A DNA stretch of 64,000 nt from assembly GCA_964486335.1 (NCBI GenBank), contig CAZAMB010000007.1:172092-236091 (forward strand), in the 5' to 3' direction. Under the pieces are notes generated by a model, which was given only the letters and a program-made list of their open reading frames with translations, searched no databases and was not told where the DNA came from. Both the position numbers and the translations under genes were made by a program. Origin of the DNA: CAZAMB01 sp964486335. Lineage in GTDB: Bacteria > Planctomycetota > Phycisphaerae > UBA1845. Shown one piece after another: positions 26,975-35,529 of the stretch (positions within the stretch are counted from its first letter, which is position 1; the number at the start of each line of letters is the position of its first letter).

Positions 26975-27059
26975 AGCCAATCGGTGTCGATGGCCGATCT
27001 TTCTCGTAACGATTCGCGCGAACGGAGAGTCGAGTTTGATTTGAACAGGAGGTTCAATC

Positions 27060-28471
27060 ATGGCAGGGAATCTCTGCGCGCAGGCTTCGGCGAGACGCTG
27101 GTCCGCCGAGCAATTCGAGGGCATCGCGTTCGGCGATTGCCGTCTTTCAAAAGAGTCGTTCGCGTTGCGGGAATGATGGCCCAGGCACCCGATCAGTCGT
27201 TGCCCCAACAGAACAAGGAATGGAGCGAACTGCTGGGAGCCTATCGCTTCCTGCACAACGCCAAGATCACCCCCGATCGTATTCAATCCGTGCATCGCGC
27301 CCTGGTGCGCCAAGACTGTCAAACCCGCTCGCTTGTTCTGGCCGTGCAGGACACGAGTGAGTTGGACTTCACCGGGCGCAGCGTGGAGGGATTGGGTCCG
27401 ATCGGCAACGGCAACGGGCAGGGCCTGCTGCAACACTCCACCCTGGCGATGGATCCCCGCGGTCGGTTGCTTGGGGTGCTTCAACAGATCTGGCGCTTGC
27501 GGGCGCCAGCGCCCGAGGGAGAGACCCGGGCTCAACGACTTCAACGACCGCGCGAGTCGGACCTTTGGCCGGACTCGGTGCACGCCGTCGGCTCGCTGGG
27601 GGCCGCGACCCGAATCATCCACGTCACCGATCGCGGCGGCGACGGATTCGGCACCCTGACGGCCTGTCAGGCGCTGGAGAACGTCGGGTTTCTGATTCGC
27701 GCCCAGCATGATCGCTGCGTGAATGAAGGAACCGACAAGCTGTGGTCGTTCATGGCGAAGCAGCCGGTGGCCGGCCACCGCGACGTGCCCATCGAGCACG
27801 GCGCGGTCCACGAGCGACGCATCGCGCGGGTGTCGATTCGTTACTCCAAGGTTCGGCTGGACCCGCCCAAGCAGGACCCGCGGTTCAAGGAACCGATCGA
27901 CGTGTGCGCCGTCTACGTGCGGGAGGACAGCGCGCCCGACGGAGTCGAGCCGATCGAATGGATGCTGCTGACCAGCGAAGCGGTGAACACGCTGAATGAT
28001 GCCGGAGAACGGATTGACTGGTACGGCCTGCGCTGGATCATTGAAGAGTTTCACAAAAGTGAAAAGTCCGGTTGTCGATTGGAACGCGTTCAATTGAAAT
28101 CGGCGGAGGCCATCGTGCGGTGGGTGGCGGTGATGGCGGTTCGATTGATTCAACTGCGCGACCTGGCCCAGGAGGCCGTGAGTGACACGACGGACGACGC
28201 TTCGTCGCCGGCCCATCGACCGGAAGCGCTGCGCGCCGTCGTGCCGCGTTATTGGGTCTTCGTCGTGGCCAAGCTGGCGAAGTGTGAATGGATCGAACTG
28301 ACGCCGCGCCGCTTCTGGCTGACCCTCGCGAAACGCGGCGGCTACCTGGCCCGGTCGAACGACGGTCCGCCCGGATGGTCGGCGATCTGGCGCGGGTGGT
28401 ATGAAATCATGTTGATGGTTCAAGGTGCCGAACTCCTGGCCCAACCCGAGGAGGGCCAAAGTTGTGTATAA
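27060..28471 (+). pseudogene. Tn5-like transposase, two frames
   Basis: The DNA-binding start lies in one frame: ATG at 27060 with AGGAGG 7 bases ahead, then RRWSAEQFEGIAFGDCRLSK, stop at 27174. The rest lies in the -1 frame, from RVVRVAGMMAQ onward to 28471. Joining them at the AAAA run (27149-27152) gives about 470 residues, close to the 476 of Tn5 transposase. The catalytic set is visible: Asp in VQDTSELDF, Asp in HVTDRGGDGF and Glu in the YREK signature YGLRWIIEEFHKSEK. Either one A was lost or the slippery AAAAG is used for -1 frameshifting. A longer in-frame version starting at 26984 has no family match at its N-terminus. Confidence 0.85.
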
Positions 28472-28478
28472 GGGTCAG
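28456..28478 (-). repeat. right terminal inverted repeat of the IS50-like element
   Basis: The 23 bases read CCAAAGTTGTGTATAAGGG and end in TCAG, the inverted partner of the left end. The transposase stop lies inside this repeat. Confidence 0.9.
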
Positions 28479-28620
28479 GGCTTTAGCCCGCGCGGACCTG
28501 GTGCGCATGACAACTTATAGATTACAAGGTTCGACCCGTGCCGATTGGAAAGATCATTCTGTGTTTCTGTTCTGTTAACACGATTCGCGCTCGAACCCGA
28601 CTTCGTTTGATGCACTCCAC

Positions 28621-29979
28621 ATGTTTCTGACATTGTTGAAATCAGTGGACCGCCCTGAATCGGTGGTTCAACGTGCCGCGCTCAACGAGCCGACTCCAGC
28701 ACGCCCGCAGCTCGGACTCACGTGCTATTCGACGTTTGATGGGCTTGAATCGATTCGCGATGAATGGAACCGACTGGCCCAGCGACTCGACGCGGATATT
28801 TTCTCATCGTTTGAATGGTGTGAGGCCTGGTGGCGGCATTTCGCCGCCGATCGCCGGCTGGAAGTCTATGGCCTTCGGCGCGGCGAGGAACTCATGGCCG
28901 TCGTCCCCTTGTTTCGAGAGGCGATCGGCCCGCGACTCTGTCAGCTTCGCGTTATCCGCACCATCGGCGGTGATCAAGCGGGCACGCGTTGCGCTTTGCT
29001 TGTGGATCCGAAGTACGCGGACGAATGCGCAATGCTCCTTTTGCGCGCTTTGGATGATGCCGATGAGGCATGGGACTGCCTGTATTTGGGCGACTTGCCC
29101 GGCTACTTTCAAAACGCCGAAACATTGGCACGATCCTTTCAATCGATCGCGCGTCATCTTGATGTGCTTCTTCAGGACGATGTTTACCCTCACGCGGTCT
29201 TCCATCTACCGGAGTCCTTTGATTCCTACCTTGCAAGCCTGTCGGGCAACGAACGCAACAACATCCGAAAGGTCGAGCGCCGCATCAAGAACCTTTGCAC
29301 TCCGACCGCAACGCTTGTGCCTCCATCGGATGTCCCTGCTGCATTGGACGAACTCCAGCGATGGCATGCCGAAGCATGGCGAACAAAGGGCGGGCTGGGC
29401 TATTTCGTTCAATGGCCCGGTGCGGCTCGGTTTCATGCTGCGGTCGCCGAATCACAGGCGCGGGCTGCGCGCCTCGTGCTGTTGCGCGTGCAGGTCGCCG
29501 CTCGCGTCATTGGTTATGTTTATGCCATGCGGTTCGGCGACCGACTTCACTTGTTTCAGAACGTACGCTCTCCGGACGCTTCGTGGGATTCTCTGACGCC
29601 CGGTCGTTTGCTTCATTGCGCCGCCGTGCGCTGGGCGATCGCGGAGCGAATCACCTGCCTCGACGCCATGAGCGGGTTCTACGAATACAAACGGAGGCTC
29701 GGCGCGACGTTCTTGGGGCTTCAGTGCATCACGCTGATTCGCCGCGATACCGGCGTCACGGTTCGCTTGGCGCTTCTGACGTTTTTGACGCGGTGGATCG
29801 ACGTTGTCTACTTTCGAGTTTGGTACTCGAAGATCGCTCCGACGCTCCGAAGGCTGTTTCCGAAATTCCGATGGAGCGTTTTGAAAAGCGGAATGTCGCC
29901 GTCGTACTTGCGATCCCGATTCCTGCTGAACTTCTCACGCCGCTCGGAAAAACAACGAATCCGAGGATTGAACCGCTGA
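28621..29979 (+). CDS. CelD-like GNAT acyltransferase, paralog 4
   Basis: The 452-residue protein repeats the family layout: RDEWNRLAQRL, SSFEWCEAWW, PLFREAIGPRLCQLRVIRTIG, the basic GNERNNIRKVERR helix and FYEYKRRLGATFLG near the end. The insertion sequence separates it from the other three copies. The ATG at 28621 is preceded by 142 bases without a gene after the element, so this gene may need its own promoter or read-through. The donor and acceptor are unknown. Confidence 0.85.
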   Translation: MFLTLLKSVDRPESVVQRAALNEPTPARPQLGLTCYSTFDGLESIRDEWNRLAQRLDADIFSSFEWCEAWWRHFAADRRLEVYGLRRGEELMAVVPLFREAIGPRLCQLRVIRTIGGDQAGTRCALLVDPKYADECAMLLLRALDDADEAWDCLYLGDLPGYFQNAETLARSFQSIARHLDVLLQDDVYPHAVFHLPESFDSYLASLSGNERNNIRKVERRIKNLCTPTATLVPPSDVPAALDELQRWHAEAWRTKGGLGYFVQWPGAARFHAAVAESQARAARLVLLRVQVAARVIGYVYAMRFGDRLHLFQNVRSPDASWDSLTPGRLLHCAAVRWAIAERITCLDAMSGFYEYKRRLGATFLGLQCITLIRRDTGVTVRLALLTFLTRWIDVVYFRVWYSKIAPTLRRLFPKFRWSVLKSGMSPSYLRSRFLLNFSRRSEKQRIRGLNR

Positions 29980-30044
29980 ACCACTCCGCGCATCCAATAA
30001 CTTGCGAAAGCGCCGATTCCGAGAGGACATCGGCGAAGCCGAAT

Positions 30045-30839
30045 ATGCTCAACGGCCTACGATGTGCCGACATGGCCTCGAATCGCCGCCGCGTCAACGT
30101 GTGTGGAGTGATGATCGACGCGCTGACCATGCGGCAGGTCGTTCAGCTCGCCGACCAGTCCATCGCGTCCGGCCAATCGCTGGCTGTCGGCGTCGTCAAC
30201 GTCGCCAAGCTGGTCAATATGCGCCGAGATTCGCTCCTCCGCGAGAGCGTTGCATCGAGCAGCATCGTGCTGGCCGACGGAGCGCCGCTCGTTTGGCTCA
30301 GTCGCCGCCTCGGCACGCCGCTTCCCGAACGCGTTGCCGGCATCGACCTCATGTTTGAGTTGCTTCGGCTCGCCGACGAACGATCCCTTCGCGTATTCCT
30401 GCTCGGCGCAAAACGCGAAACGTTGTCCGCCGTGGTCGAGATCGCCCGGCGCGATTATCCTCGAATGGTCATCGCCGGGCATCGAGACGGCTATTTTGCC
30501 GACGCTCAAGAACAGGACGTTGCCCGCGAAATCCTCGACGCTCGGCCTCACATCCTCCTGGTTGCCATGAGTTCGCCAAGGAAGGAAATCTTCATGAAGC
30601 GGTGGGCCGACTACATGCGTGTTCCCGTGACCCACGGAGTCGGCGGAAGTTTTGACATCATGGCCGGTGTGACTCGCCGCGCGCCGCGATGGATGCAGCA
30701 TTGCGGGCTTGAGTGGTTCTATCGCGTGCTTCAGGAACCTCGGCGCATGTGGAAGCGGTACCTCGTGACCAACACGATCTTCATGGCGATGGCCCTCCGC
30801 GAAATGGTCATCCGCACCCGGCGTCGCAGAGACTCATGA
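30045..30839 (+). CDS. WecG/TagA/CpsF family glycosyltransferase (GT26)
   Basis: The 264-residue core matches GT26: VNVCGVMIDALTM at the start, SSIVLADGAPLVW with the conserved Asp-Gly, RVFLLGAKRET, ILLVAMSSPRKEIF and THGVGGSFDIMAG, ending with APRWMQHCGLEWFYRV. Relatives add N-acetylmannosamine-type sugars to a lipid-linked first sugar and act at the membrane face. The frame stays open upstream to 29295, inside the previous gene, so the start is uncertain; I chose the ATG at 30045, with 30072 as an alternative. The stop overlaps the flippase start. Confidence 0.88.
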   Translation: MLNGLRCADMASNRRRVNVCGVMIDALTMRQVVQLADQSIASGQSLAVGVVNVAKLVNMRRDSLLRESVASSSIVLADGAPLVWLSRRLGTPLPERVAGIDLMFELLRLADERSLRVFLLGAKRETLSAVVEIARRDYPRMVIAGHRDGYFADAQEQDVAREILDARPHILLVAMSSPRKEIFMKRWADYMRVPVTHGVGGSFDIMAGVTRRAPRWMQHCGLEWFYRVLQEPRRMWKRYLVTNTIFMAMALREMVIRTRRRRDS

Positions 30840-32371
30840 TTCCCGTGCATACAACCTCTCCAACGAAACAACTCATTGGCGATGAGTCTGGGGTTCCCGA
30901 ACCCGCGCCGACCGTTCGTGCCTTTGGTGAAGGCGCCGTCAGCGGGGCGCTGGTCATGGTGACCGGCAAGCTGGCCAACTTCGCAGCCGCCTTCGTTGCC
31001 ATTGCGATCATCGCTCGATTGCTGACGCCGGCCGACTACGGTCTCGTCGCCATGGTGACCAGTGCGACGGCTTTCTTCACGATTTTCGGTGACTTCGGCC
31101 TTTCCCTTGTGACGATCCAGCGCCCAACGTTGTCGCCCGAGCAATCCTCGACGCTTTTCTGGATAAACGTTGGTTTCGGGTTCATCTTGGCGATGTTTGC
31201 TGTTGCGCTGGCTCCCGCGCTGGTTTGGTTCTATGGAGACGCCCGCCTACTTGTGATCACCTTCGCCCTCGCCGCGGTTTTTCCGCTCGCCTCCTGCGGC
31301 ACGCAACACGAGGCTCTGTTGAAGCGCAACATGAAGTTTCGCCGCGTCGCCACCGTGCGCTTGCTATCGACGCTCTTTAGCGCCGCGGTTGGCATTGCCG
31401 CCGCGCTGTTGGGATGGGGTTACTGGGCGTTGGTCGTTCAGCCGATCGCGCTTTCAGGGTCCGCCACGATCCTGTTCTGGATGACCCACCGCTGGATCCC
31501 CGGCAGGCCCACGCGCTGCGACGGATTGAAAAACATGCTCGGTTTTGGTGGAGCACTGACCGCGCACGGAATGATCGGATACTTCGCCAACAACCTCGAC
31601 AACATCCTCATCGGACGGCGCTGGGGTGACGCCGCCCTCGGACTCTACGCCACCTCGTACAGCCTGATGATGAGACCCATCTCACTCGCAGGATACGGTG
31701 TCGGCGAAGCCGCCATTCCCGTCTTGTCGCGCGCCGCCACTGATCACCGTGCATTACTTTCTGCCTTCCGCAAAATGTTCGCCGTCTCCTGCGTCCTTGG
31801 TCTTCCGGTCTTCGTCATCGGCATCCTGTGGCCCGCCGATTTCGTCCTCACGCTGCTCGGTTCGCAGTGGACGGCCGCGGTTGCGATCGTCCCCTGGCTC
31901 TTTCTGGCCGGCATGATGCGCATGCTCATGGTTCCCACCGGCTGGGTCTACGTCGCGAGCGGCCGGCCCAAACGCATGTTGTATTGGCAGCTTGCCTGGA
32001 CACCGTTGGTCGCAGCGGCTTTTCTCGTCGGTCTGCCTTTCGGCGCGTGGGGTGTGGCCGTTGCATACGCCGTCGCGAACTGCCTGGGTTTTATTCCTGC
32101 CTATTCGTTTTGTTTGCGTGGAACCGAACTTCGCCTGAATGACGTGATGGCGACGTTGCTTGCGCCTGCCTGTTGCGCGTTTCTCGGAGGCGCCGCGGCC
32201 GTGGGTTTACAGACGCTGATCGCTCCCGATCTGCCTGCGGGACCTTGGCGATTGGCGCTTCGCCTCGGCATCGCGGCCGTTTGTTACGTCCCATTGACAT
32301 TGCGATACGTGCCCATTGCCGCCGCGGGCCTGTCTATGATCCGAAAGAAAACCGATCGAGGCCAAGACTGA
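30836..32371 (+). CDS. Wzx-type polysaccharide flippase (MOP superfamily)
   Basis: The 511-residue protein has about 12-14 hydrophobic helices. The N-terminal segment IIARLLTPADYGLVAMV is characteristic of WzxC-like transporters, as are FGDFGLSLVTIQR and RWGDAALGLYATSYSLM. It would move the finished lipid-linked repeat unit from the inner to the outer face of the membrane. The ATG overlaps the WecG stop as ATGA, and the gene is followed 4 bases later by a glycosyltransferase. An in-frame TTG at 30713 is not needed. Confidence 0.92.
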   Translation: MIPVHTTSPTKQLIGDESGVPEPAPTVRAFGEGAVSGALVMVTGKLANFAAAFVAIAIIARLLTPADYGLVAMVTSATAFFTIFGDFGLSLVTIQRPTLSPEQSSTLFWINVGFGFILAMFAVALAPALVWFYGDARLLVITFALAAVFPLASCGTQHEALLKRNMKFRRVATVRLLSTLFSAAVGIAAALLGWGYWALVVQPIALSGSATILFWMTHRWIPGRPTRCDGLKNMLGFGGALTAHGMIGYFANNLDNILIGRRWGDAALGLYATSYSLMMRPISLAGYGVGEAAIPVLSRAATDHRALLSAFRKMFAVSCVLGLPVFVIGILWPADFVLTLLGSQWTAAVAIVPWLFLAGMMRMLMVPTGWVYVASGRPKRMLYWQLAWTPLVAAAFLVGLPFGAWGVAVAYAVANCLGFIPAYSFCLRGTELRLNDVMATLLAPACCAFLGGAAAVGLQTLIAPDLPAGPWRLALRLGIAAVCYVPLTLRYVPIAAAGLSMIRKKTDRGQD

Positions 32372-32375
32372 CCCC

Positions 32376-33455
32376 ATGCGGATCGCCTTTGTGATTCCCG
32401 GCAGTGGCGGCGGTGGCGTTCGCAGCATCGTGCGCATCGCAAAGGGCTTGATCCAAAAGGGGCACCAGGTCCGAATCGCTTACCGTGCCCCTAAGCCTTC
32501 CTTGCGCGATCGTTTCCGAAACGCCTACCTTGCGATCCGATTCTCGCGCGGCGGGTCGTGGCTCGACTCGTATCCCGGTGAATCGCGACCTTATGACGAC
32601 CTGACGCCGCACGTGGTGGGCGACAACGATATCGTGATCGGCGTCGGTGTCGCCTGTGTCCTGGCGATCGCCGATTTGCCCGGCCGCTGCGGCATCAAGG
32701 TCCACAACTGCCGCGGCGTCGAACCGTGGCGAAACGATGAAATGACGCGTGCATGGGCGCTGCCGATGCCGCGCATCGTCGTCGGCTCGCATCTGGTTCT
32801 GCTCATGCGCGCCGCCGGCAGCGACGATCTTATCTTCGTTGCACGCAACGGCGTCGATCGCGGCGATTATTTCCCATCGCTTCCCGAATCCGCACGCGAT
32901 GGCGTCGGCGCCGTGTTTCATGGAGGCAGCGTGAAGGACCCGGATTTGATTCTGGAAACGATCAATCGTCTCGCCGCGAGTCGACCCGCTCTTCCGTTGT
33001 ACATGTTCGGCTCGTTTCCCAGGCCGCAAAAACTCCCCGGCAACACAGCGTATGCTCGTTTTCCGTCGCTGGCCCGCGCCCGTGAGTTGTATTCTCGATC
33101 CCTTGTCTGGTTCCTGGCCAGTCGCAACGAAGGACTTCCCAATCCGCTCCTCGAAGGCGCCGCCTGTGGTTGCGCGCTCGTCAGCACCGATTGCGGCGGC
33201 GCGTCCGATATCATTGAAAATGAAAAAACCGGTCTCATCGTTCCCGTCGGCGATGCCCAAGCCATGACGACGGCCATCGAGCGATTGCTCGACGACGCCC
33301 AACTCCGCGCGCGTTTCATCCGTGCTTCTCAGGCGACGGTCGAGCGTTTGACGTGGCCCCGCGCCGTCGAAGAGTTCGAGTCGGCTCTGATCGCCATTGC
33401 AGGTGGCTCGTCCTCCACAACGCCATCGCAGCAACCGACTCTCGCATCCGCATGA
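32376..33455 (+). CDS. glycosyltransferase family 4
   Basis: The 359-residue enzyme begins MRIAFVIPGSGGGGVRS, a GT-B start with a Gly-rich loop. The C-terminal half has NEGLPNPLLEGAACGCALVSTDCGG, shown here only in part, which is the donor-sugar binding signature with its catalytic Glu, and PVGDAQAM. It probably adds a sugar to the repeat unit. Its stop overlaps the next start as ATGA. Confidence 0.9.
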   Translation: MRIAFVIPGSGGGGVRSIVRIAKGLIQKGHQVRIAYRAPKPSLRDRFRNAYLAIRFSRGGSWLDSYPGESRPYDDLTPHVVGDNDIVIGVGVACVLAIADLPGRCGIKVHNCRGVEPWRNDEMTRAWALPMPRIVVGSHLVLLMRAAGSDDLIFVARNGVDRGDYFPSLPESARDGVGAVFHGGSVKDPDLILETINRLAASRPALPLYMFGSFPRPQKLPGNTAYARFPSLARARELYSRSLVWFLASRNEGLPNPLLEGAACGCALVSTDCGGASDIIENEKTGLIVPVGDAQAMTTAIERLLDDAQLRARFIRASQATVERLTWPRAVEEFESALIAIAGGSSSTTPSQQPTLASA

Positions 33456-34789
33456 ACCAATTGATCCAACTTCGCCGATGCAGTTCCCTGTTTCTCCTGA
33501 TCGTCGGGTTGTTCTCCGCACCGGCCTCGGCGACTGATGCCGTCTCGCCACGCTATCTCGTCATTCGCTATGACGACTACGCCCCAATCACGCCCTACGA
33601 TCGTGGTTCCAGCGGAATCGAAATCGAGCGACGCCTTTTCGATCTGATTGCCCGGTATCAGGCGCGAATCACCGTCGGCGTCATTCCGTTTCCCGTCTCC
33701 GAATCCGTTGCTCCGCCTCACGACCCGGCCAAACTCGCCCCAAGCGACAGTTGGCTGTCTCATTCCGATGATCCCTGGGTCGTGCTGCTTCGCGAATATG
33801 TCGATCGCGGTGTCATCGAGCCTGCGCTGCACGGTTTCGAACATCGCCGCCGTTCGCTGCCGGGTCATCGGCCCGGGGAATACCGCCATCAACCCGAACA
33901 GTGGCAACGCGATACGCTGGCACTCGGCCTTCAGTCACTTTCGAACGCGATCCACCGACCCGTCCGAGTGTTCGTCCCTCCCTGGAATGCCTGGGATGCT
34001 TTCACTGCCCGCGCGCTGGCCGACCTCAACGTCGAATGGCTCAGCCCCGATCTCTATCACGCCGAATCCTTGGATGCCGACATCCGACTGGTTCCTCAGA
34101 CGACGGCCGATCCCGCCGAGGCGCTTTTCTGGGTACGCGATCAAGTCCTGCCGCCCGCCGACACTGTGATTGTCTTGGTGACCCATCCCTTCGATTTCTA
34201 CGGCCCCGGCGCGGAGGCCTATTGGCGATCACTGGAGACGCTACTTGCCTATGTCCACAAACCGTATCCTTGGCGCGCGGCTGGGTTTGAGGATTTGCCG
34301 AAAAGTAATGCTGTCACGTGGAATCATCACTTTCAGGCTGCGGTCGGCTGGGAACGTACCCGGGCTTTGCTTGATGACTTTATCGGCGTGCCCGCAAAGT
34401 TCGTGCCCGACCCCGAGCCGTTTCATCCCGTCGGAAAATACATCGAGCAGGTCCCGAGCCTGCAAGATTTACAATGGAGCGTGACCATTGTGCTTTCGCT
34501 GACGGTCTTGGTAGCAGGCGGATTGGCTGCGGCATTGACCGTCTTAACTCGACCCTGGAGGATGAATCTTCGATTGGCCGCCGCCGCGAGCGCGATTGCG
34601 TTCATTGTACTCTTGATTGGAGCGTGTCAGATCGCCGCTCGCGATTACGCGGTTCGCGGCCTGCGCTGGCAGGCCGTCGCCGCAGCCGGCGGGCTTACGC
34701 TGGGGTTGGCCGGATGCGCCGCTCGACGCTCCTCGCGCTCAACGCCGCCGACAACGCCATTCGACGCGCCCGGGAACCCGGAATCATGA
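33452..34789 (+). CDS. secreted DUF2334-like polysaccharide deacetylase-fold protein with C-terminal helices
   Basis: The 445-residue protein has a signal peptide (residues 1-27, ending ASA) and an outer domain beginning RYLVIRYDDYAP, in the style of DUF2334 polysaccharide deacetylase relatives. ALHGFEHRR gives the usual His pair, and VPPWNAWD and VLVTHPFDF follow. Two hydrophobic helices lie near residues 345-365 and 375-395, then a short basic tail. So the catalytic part would face the outside and be tethered to the membrane. The substrate is likely the same polysaccharide, by context. Confidence 0.75.
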   Translation: MNQLIQLRRCSSLFLLIVGLFSAPASATDAVSPRYLVIRYDDYAPITPYDRGSSGIEIERRLFDLIARYQARITVGVIPFPVSESVAPPHDPAKLAPSDSWLSHSDDPWVVLLREYVDRGVIEPALHGFEHRRRSLPGHRPGEYRHQPEQWQRDTLALGLQSLSNAIHRPVRVFVPPWNAWDAFTARALADLNVEWLSPDLYHAESLDADIRLVPQTTADPAEALFWVRDQVLPPADTVIVLVTHPFDFYGPGAEAYWRSLETLLAYVHKPYPWRAAGFEDLPKSNAVTWNHHFQAAVGWERTRALLDDFIGVPAKFVPDPEPFHPVGKYIEQVPSLQDLQWSVTIVLSLTVLVAGGLAAALTVLTRPWRMNLRLAAAASAIAFIVLLIGACQIAARDYAVRGLRWQAVAAAGGLTLGLAGCAARRSSRSTPPTTPFDAPGNPES

Positions 34790-35529
34790 CTGATTCGCCG
34801 TCGTCAACGGTTCAGTCCGACGCAGCCGCTTCGCAGCCGATGCCGAATTCGCGCGCCGACGAACAGACTATGCACCCTACGAGTCAGTCGTTTTTTCTGA
34901 AGCGCTGGTTGTACCGCGGAAGCCGCGTCTGGCCCGTTCTTCGCACTCGAATCCGATGGGGTGGACGTCTCCACTCACTCGGCCCGCGAACCATCATGGG
35001 GCGGTGCATGATGATCACCAATCCGCGATCTGTCGCCATCGGTTCTCATGTAACCATCTGCCCGGACTTCATACTGGCCGATCTCGATCCCGGTTGCCGA
35101 GACAATCCCAAGATCGTCATCGGCGACGGAACCAATATCCTCTTCCGGTTCCAGTGCAACGCCGCTCGTTCCGTCGTCATCGGACAGAACGTCCTTTTCG
35201 CCTCCAACGTCCTCGTGACCGATTCCGATCACGTCGTTCGTCCCGGAGGCGTTCCGGTTACACGAAACGCCGAACTGGTCACAAGGCCCGTAAAAATCGA
35301 AGACAACTGCTGGATCGGGCAGAACGCGGTCATCCTCAAGGGGGTCACCGTCGGCCACGACTCGATCATCGGCGCCAACAGCGTCGTTACCTGCGATGTG
35401 CCGCCGTGCAGTGTCGCCGTTGGAAACCCTGCGAGAGTTGTCAAGTCCTTGCAGGCCGGCGATCCCGAGGCTTGGTCCCCCCTGCCGACGGTTGATTCAG
35501 CTTCCGGAGGGCGCGCGTGGAAACCCTGA
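34786..35529 (+). CDS. left-handed beta-helix acyltransferase (NodL/LacA/CatB type)
   Basis: The 247-residue protein has hexapeptide repeats through residues 80-225, including VVIGQNVLFASNV, IEDNCWIGQNAVILKGVTVG and IIGANSVVTCDVPPCSVAVGNPA (given in pieces). This trimeric fold transfers acetyl from acetyl-CoA to sugar hydroxyls. The His of VTDSDHV is a likely catalytic residue. A 55-residue low-complexity N-terminus precedes it. The start overlaps the previous stop as ATGA, and the end overlaps the ligase-like gene by 13 bases. Confidence 0.88.
   Translation: MTDSPSSTVQSDAAASQPMPNSRADEQTMHPTSQSFFLKRWLYRGSRVWPVLRTRIRWGGRLHSLGPRTIMGRCMMITNPRSVAIGSHVTICPDFILADLDPGCRDNPKIVIGDGTNILFRFQCNAARSVVIGQNVLFASNVLVTDSDHVVRPGGVPVTRNAELVTRPVKIEDNCWIGQNAVILKGVTVGHDSIIGANSVVTCDVPPCSVAVGNPARVVKSLQAGDPEAWSPLPTVDSASGGRAWKP

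Larger units (their letters stand above)
26952..28478 (+). mobile_element. IS50/Tn5-like insertion sequence (IS4 superfamily)
   Basis: The element is 1527 bp, close to IS50. Its 23-bp ends (26952-26974 and 28456-28478) are inverted copies with 20 of 23 bases alike, starting CTGACC and ending TTTGG. They resemble the Tn5 outside end CTGACTCTTATACACAAGT. The 10 bases on each side (GGCTTCAGCC before, GGCTTTAGCC after) differ at one position and look like a target duplication made in a dispersed palindrome. The transposase frame is shifted at 27149-27152, so the element may be inactive. Confidence 0.9.

Noticed and set aside
26984..27150. N-terminal extension of the transposase in the catalytic frame
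   Set aside because: Its residues have no similarity to transposases, whereas the other frame gives the expected DNA-binding start with a good ribosome site.
26831..28459. 542-codon frame on the minus strand across the insertion sequence
   Set aside because: The transposase motifs, its ribosome site and the element ends are all on the plus strand.
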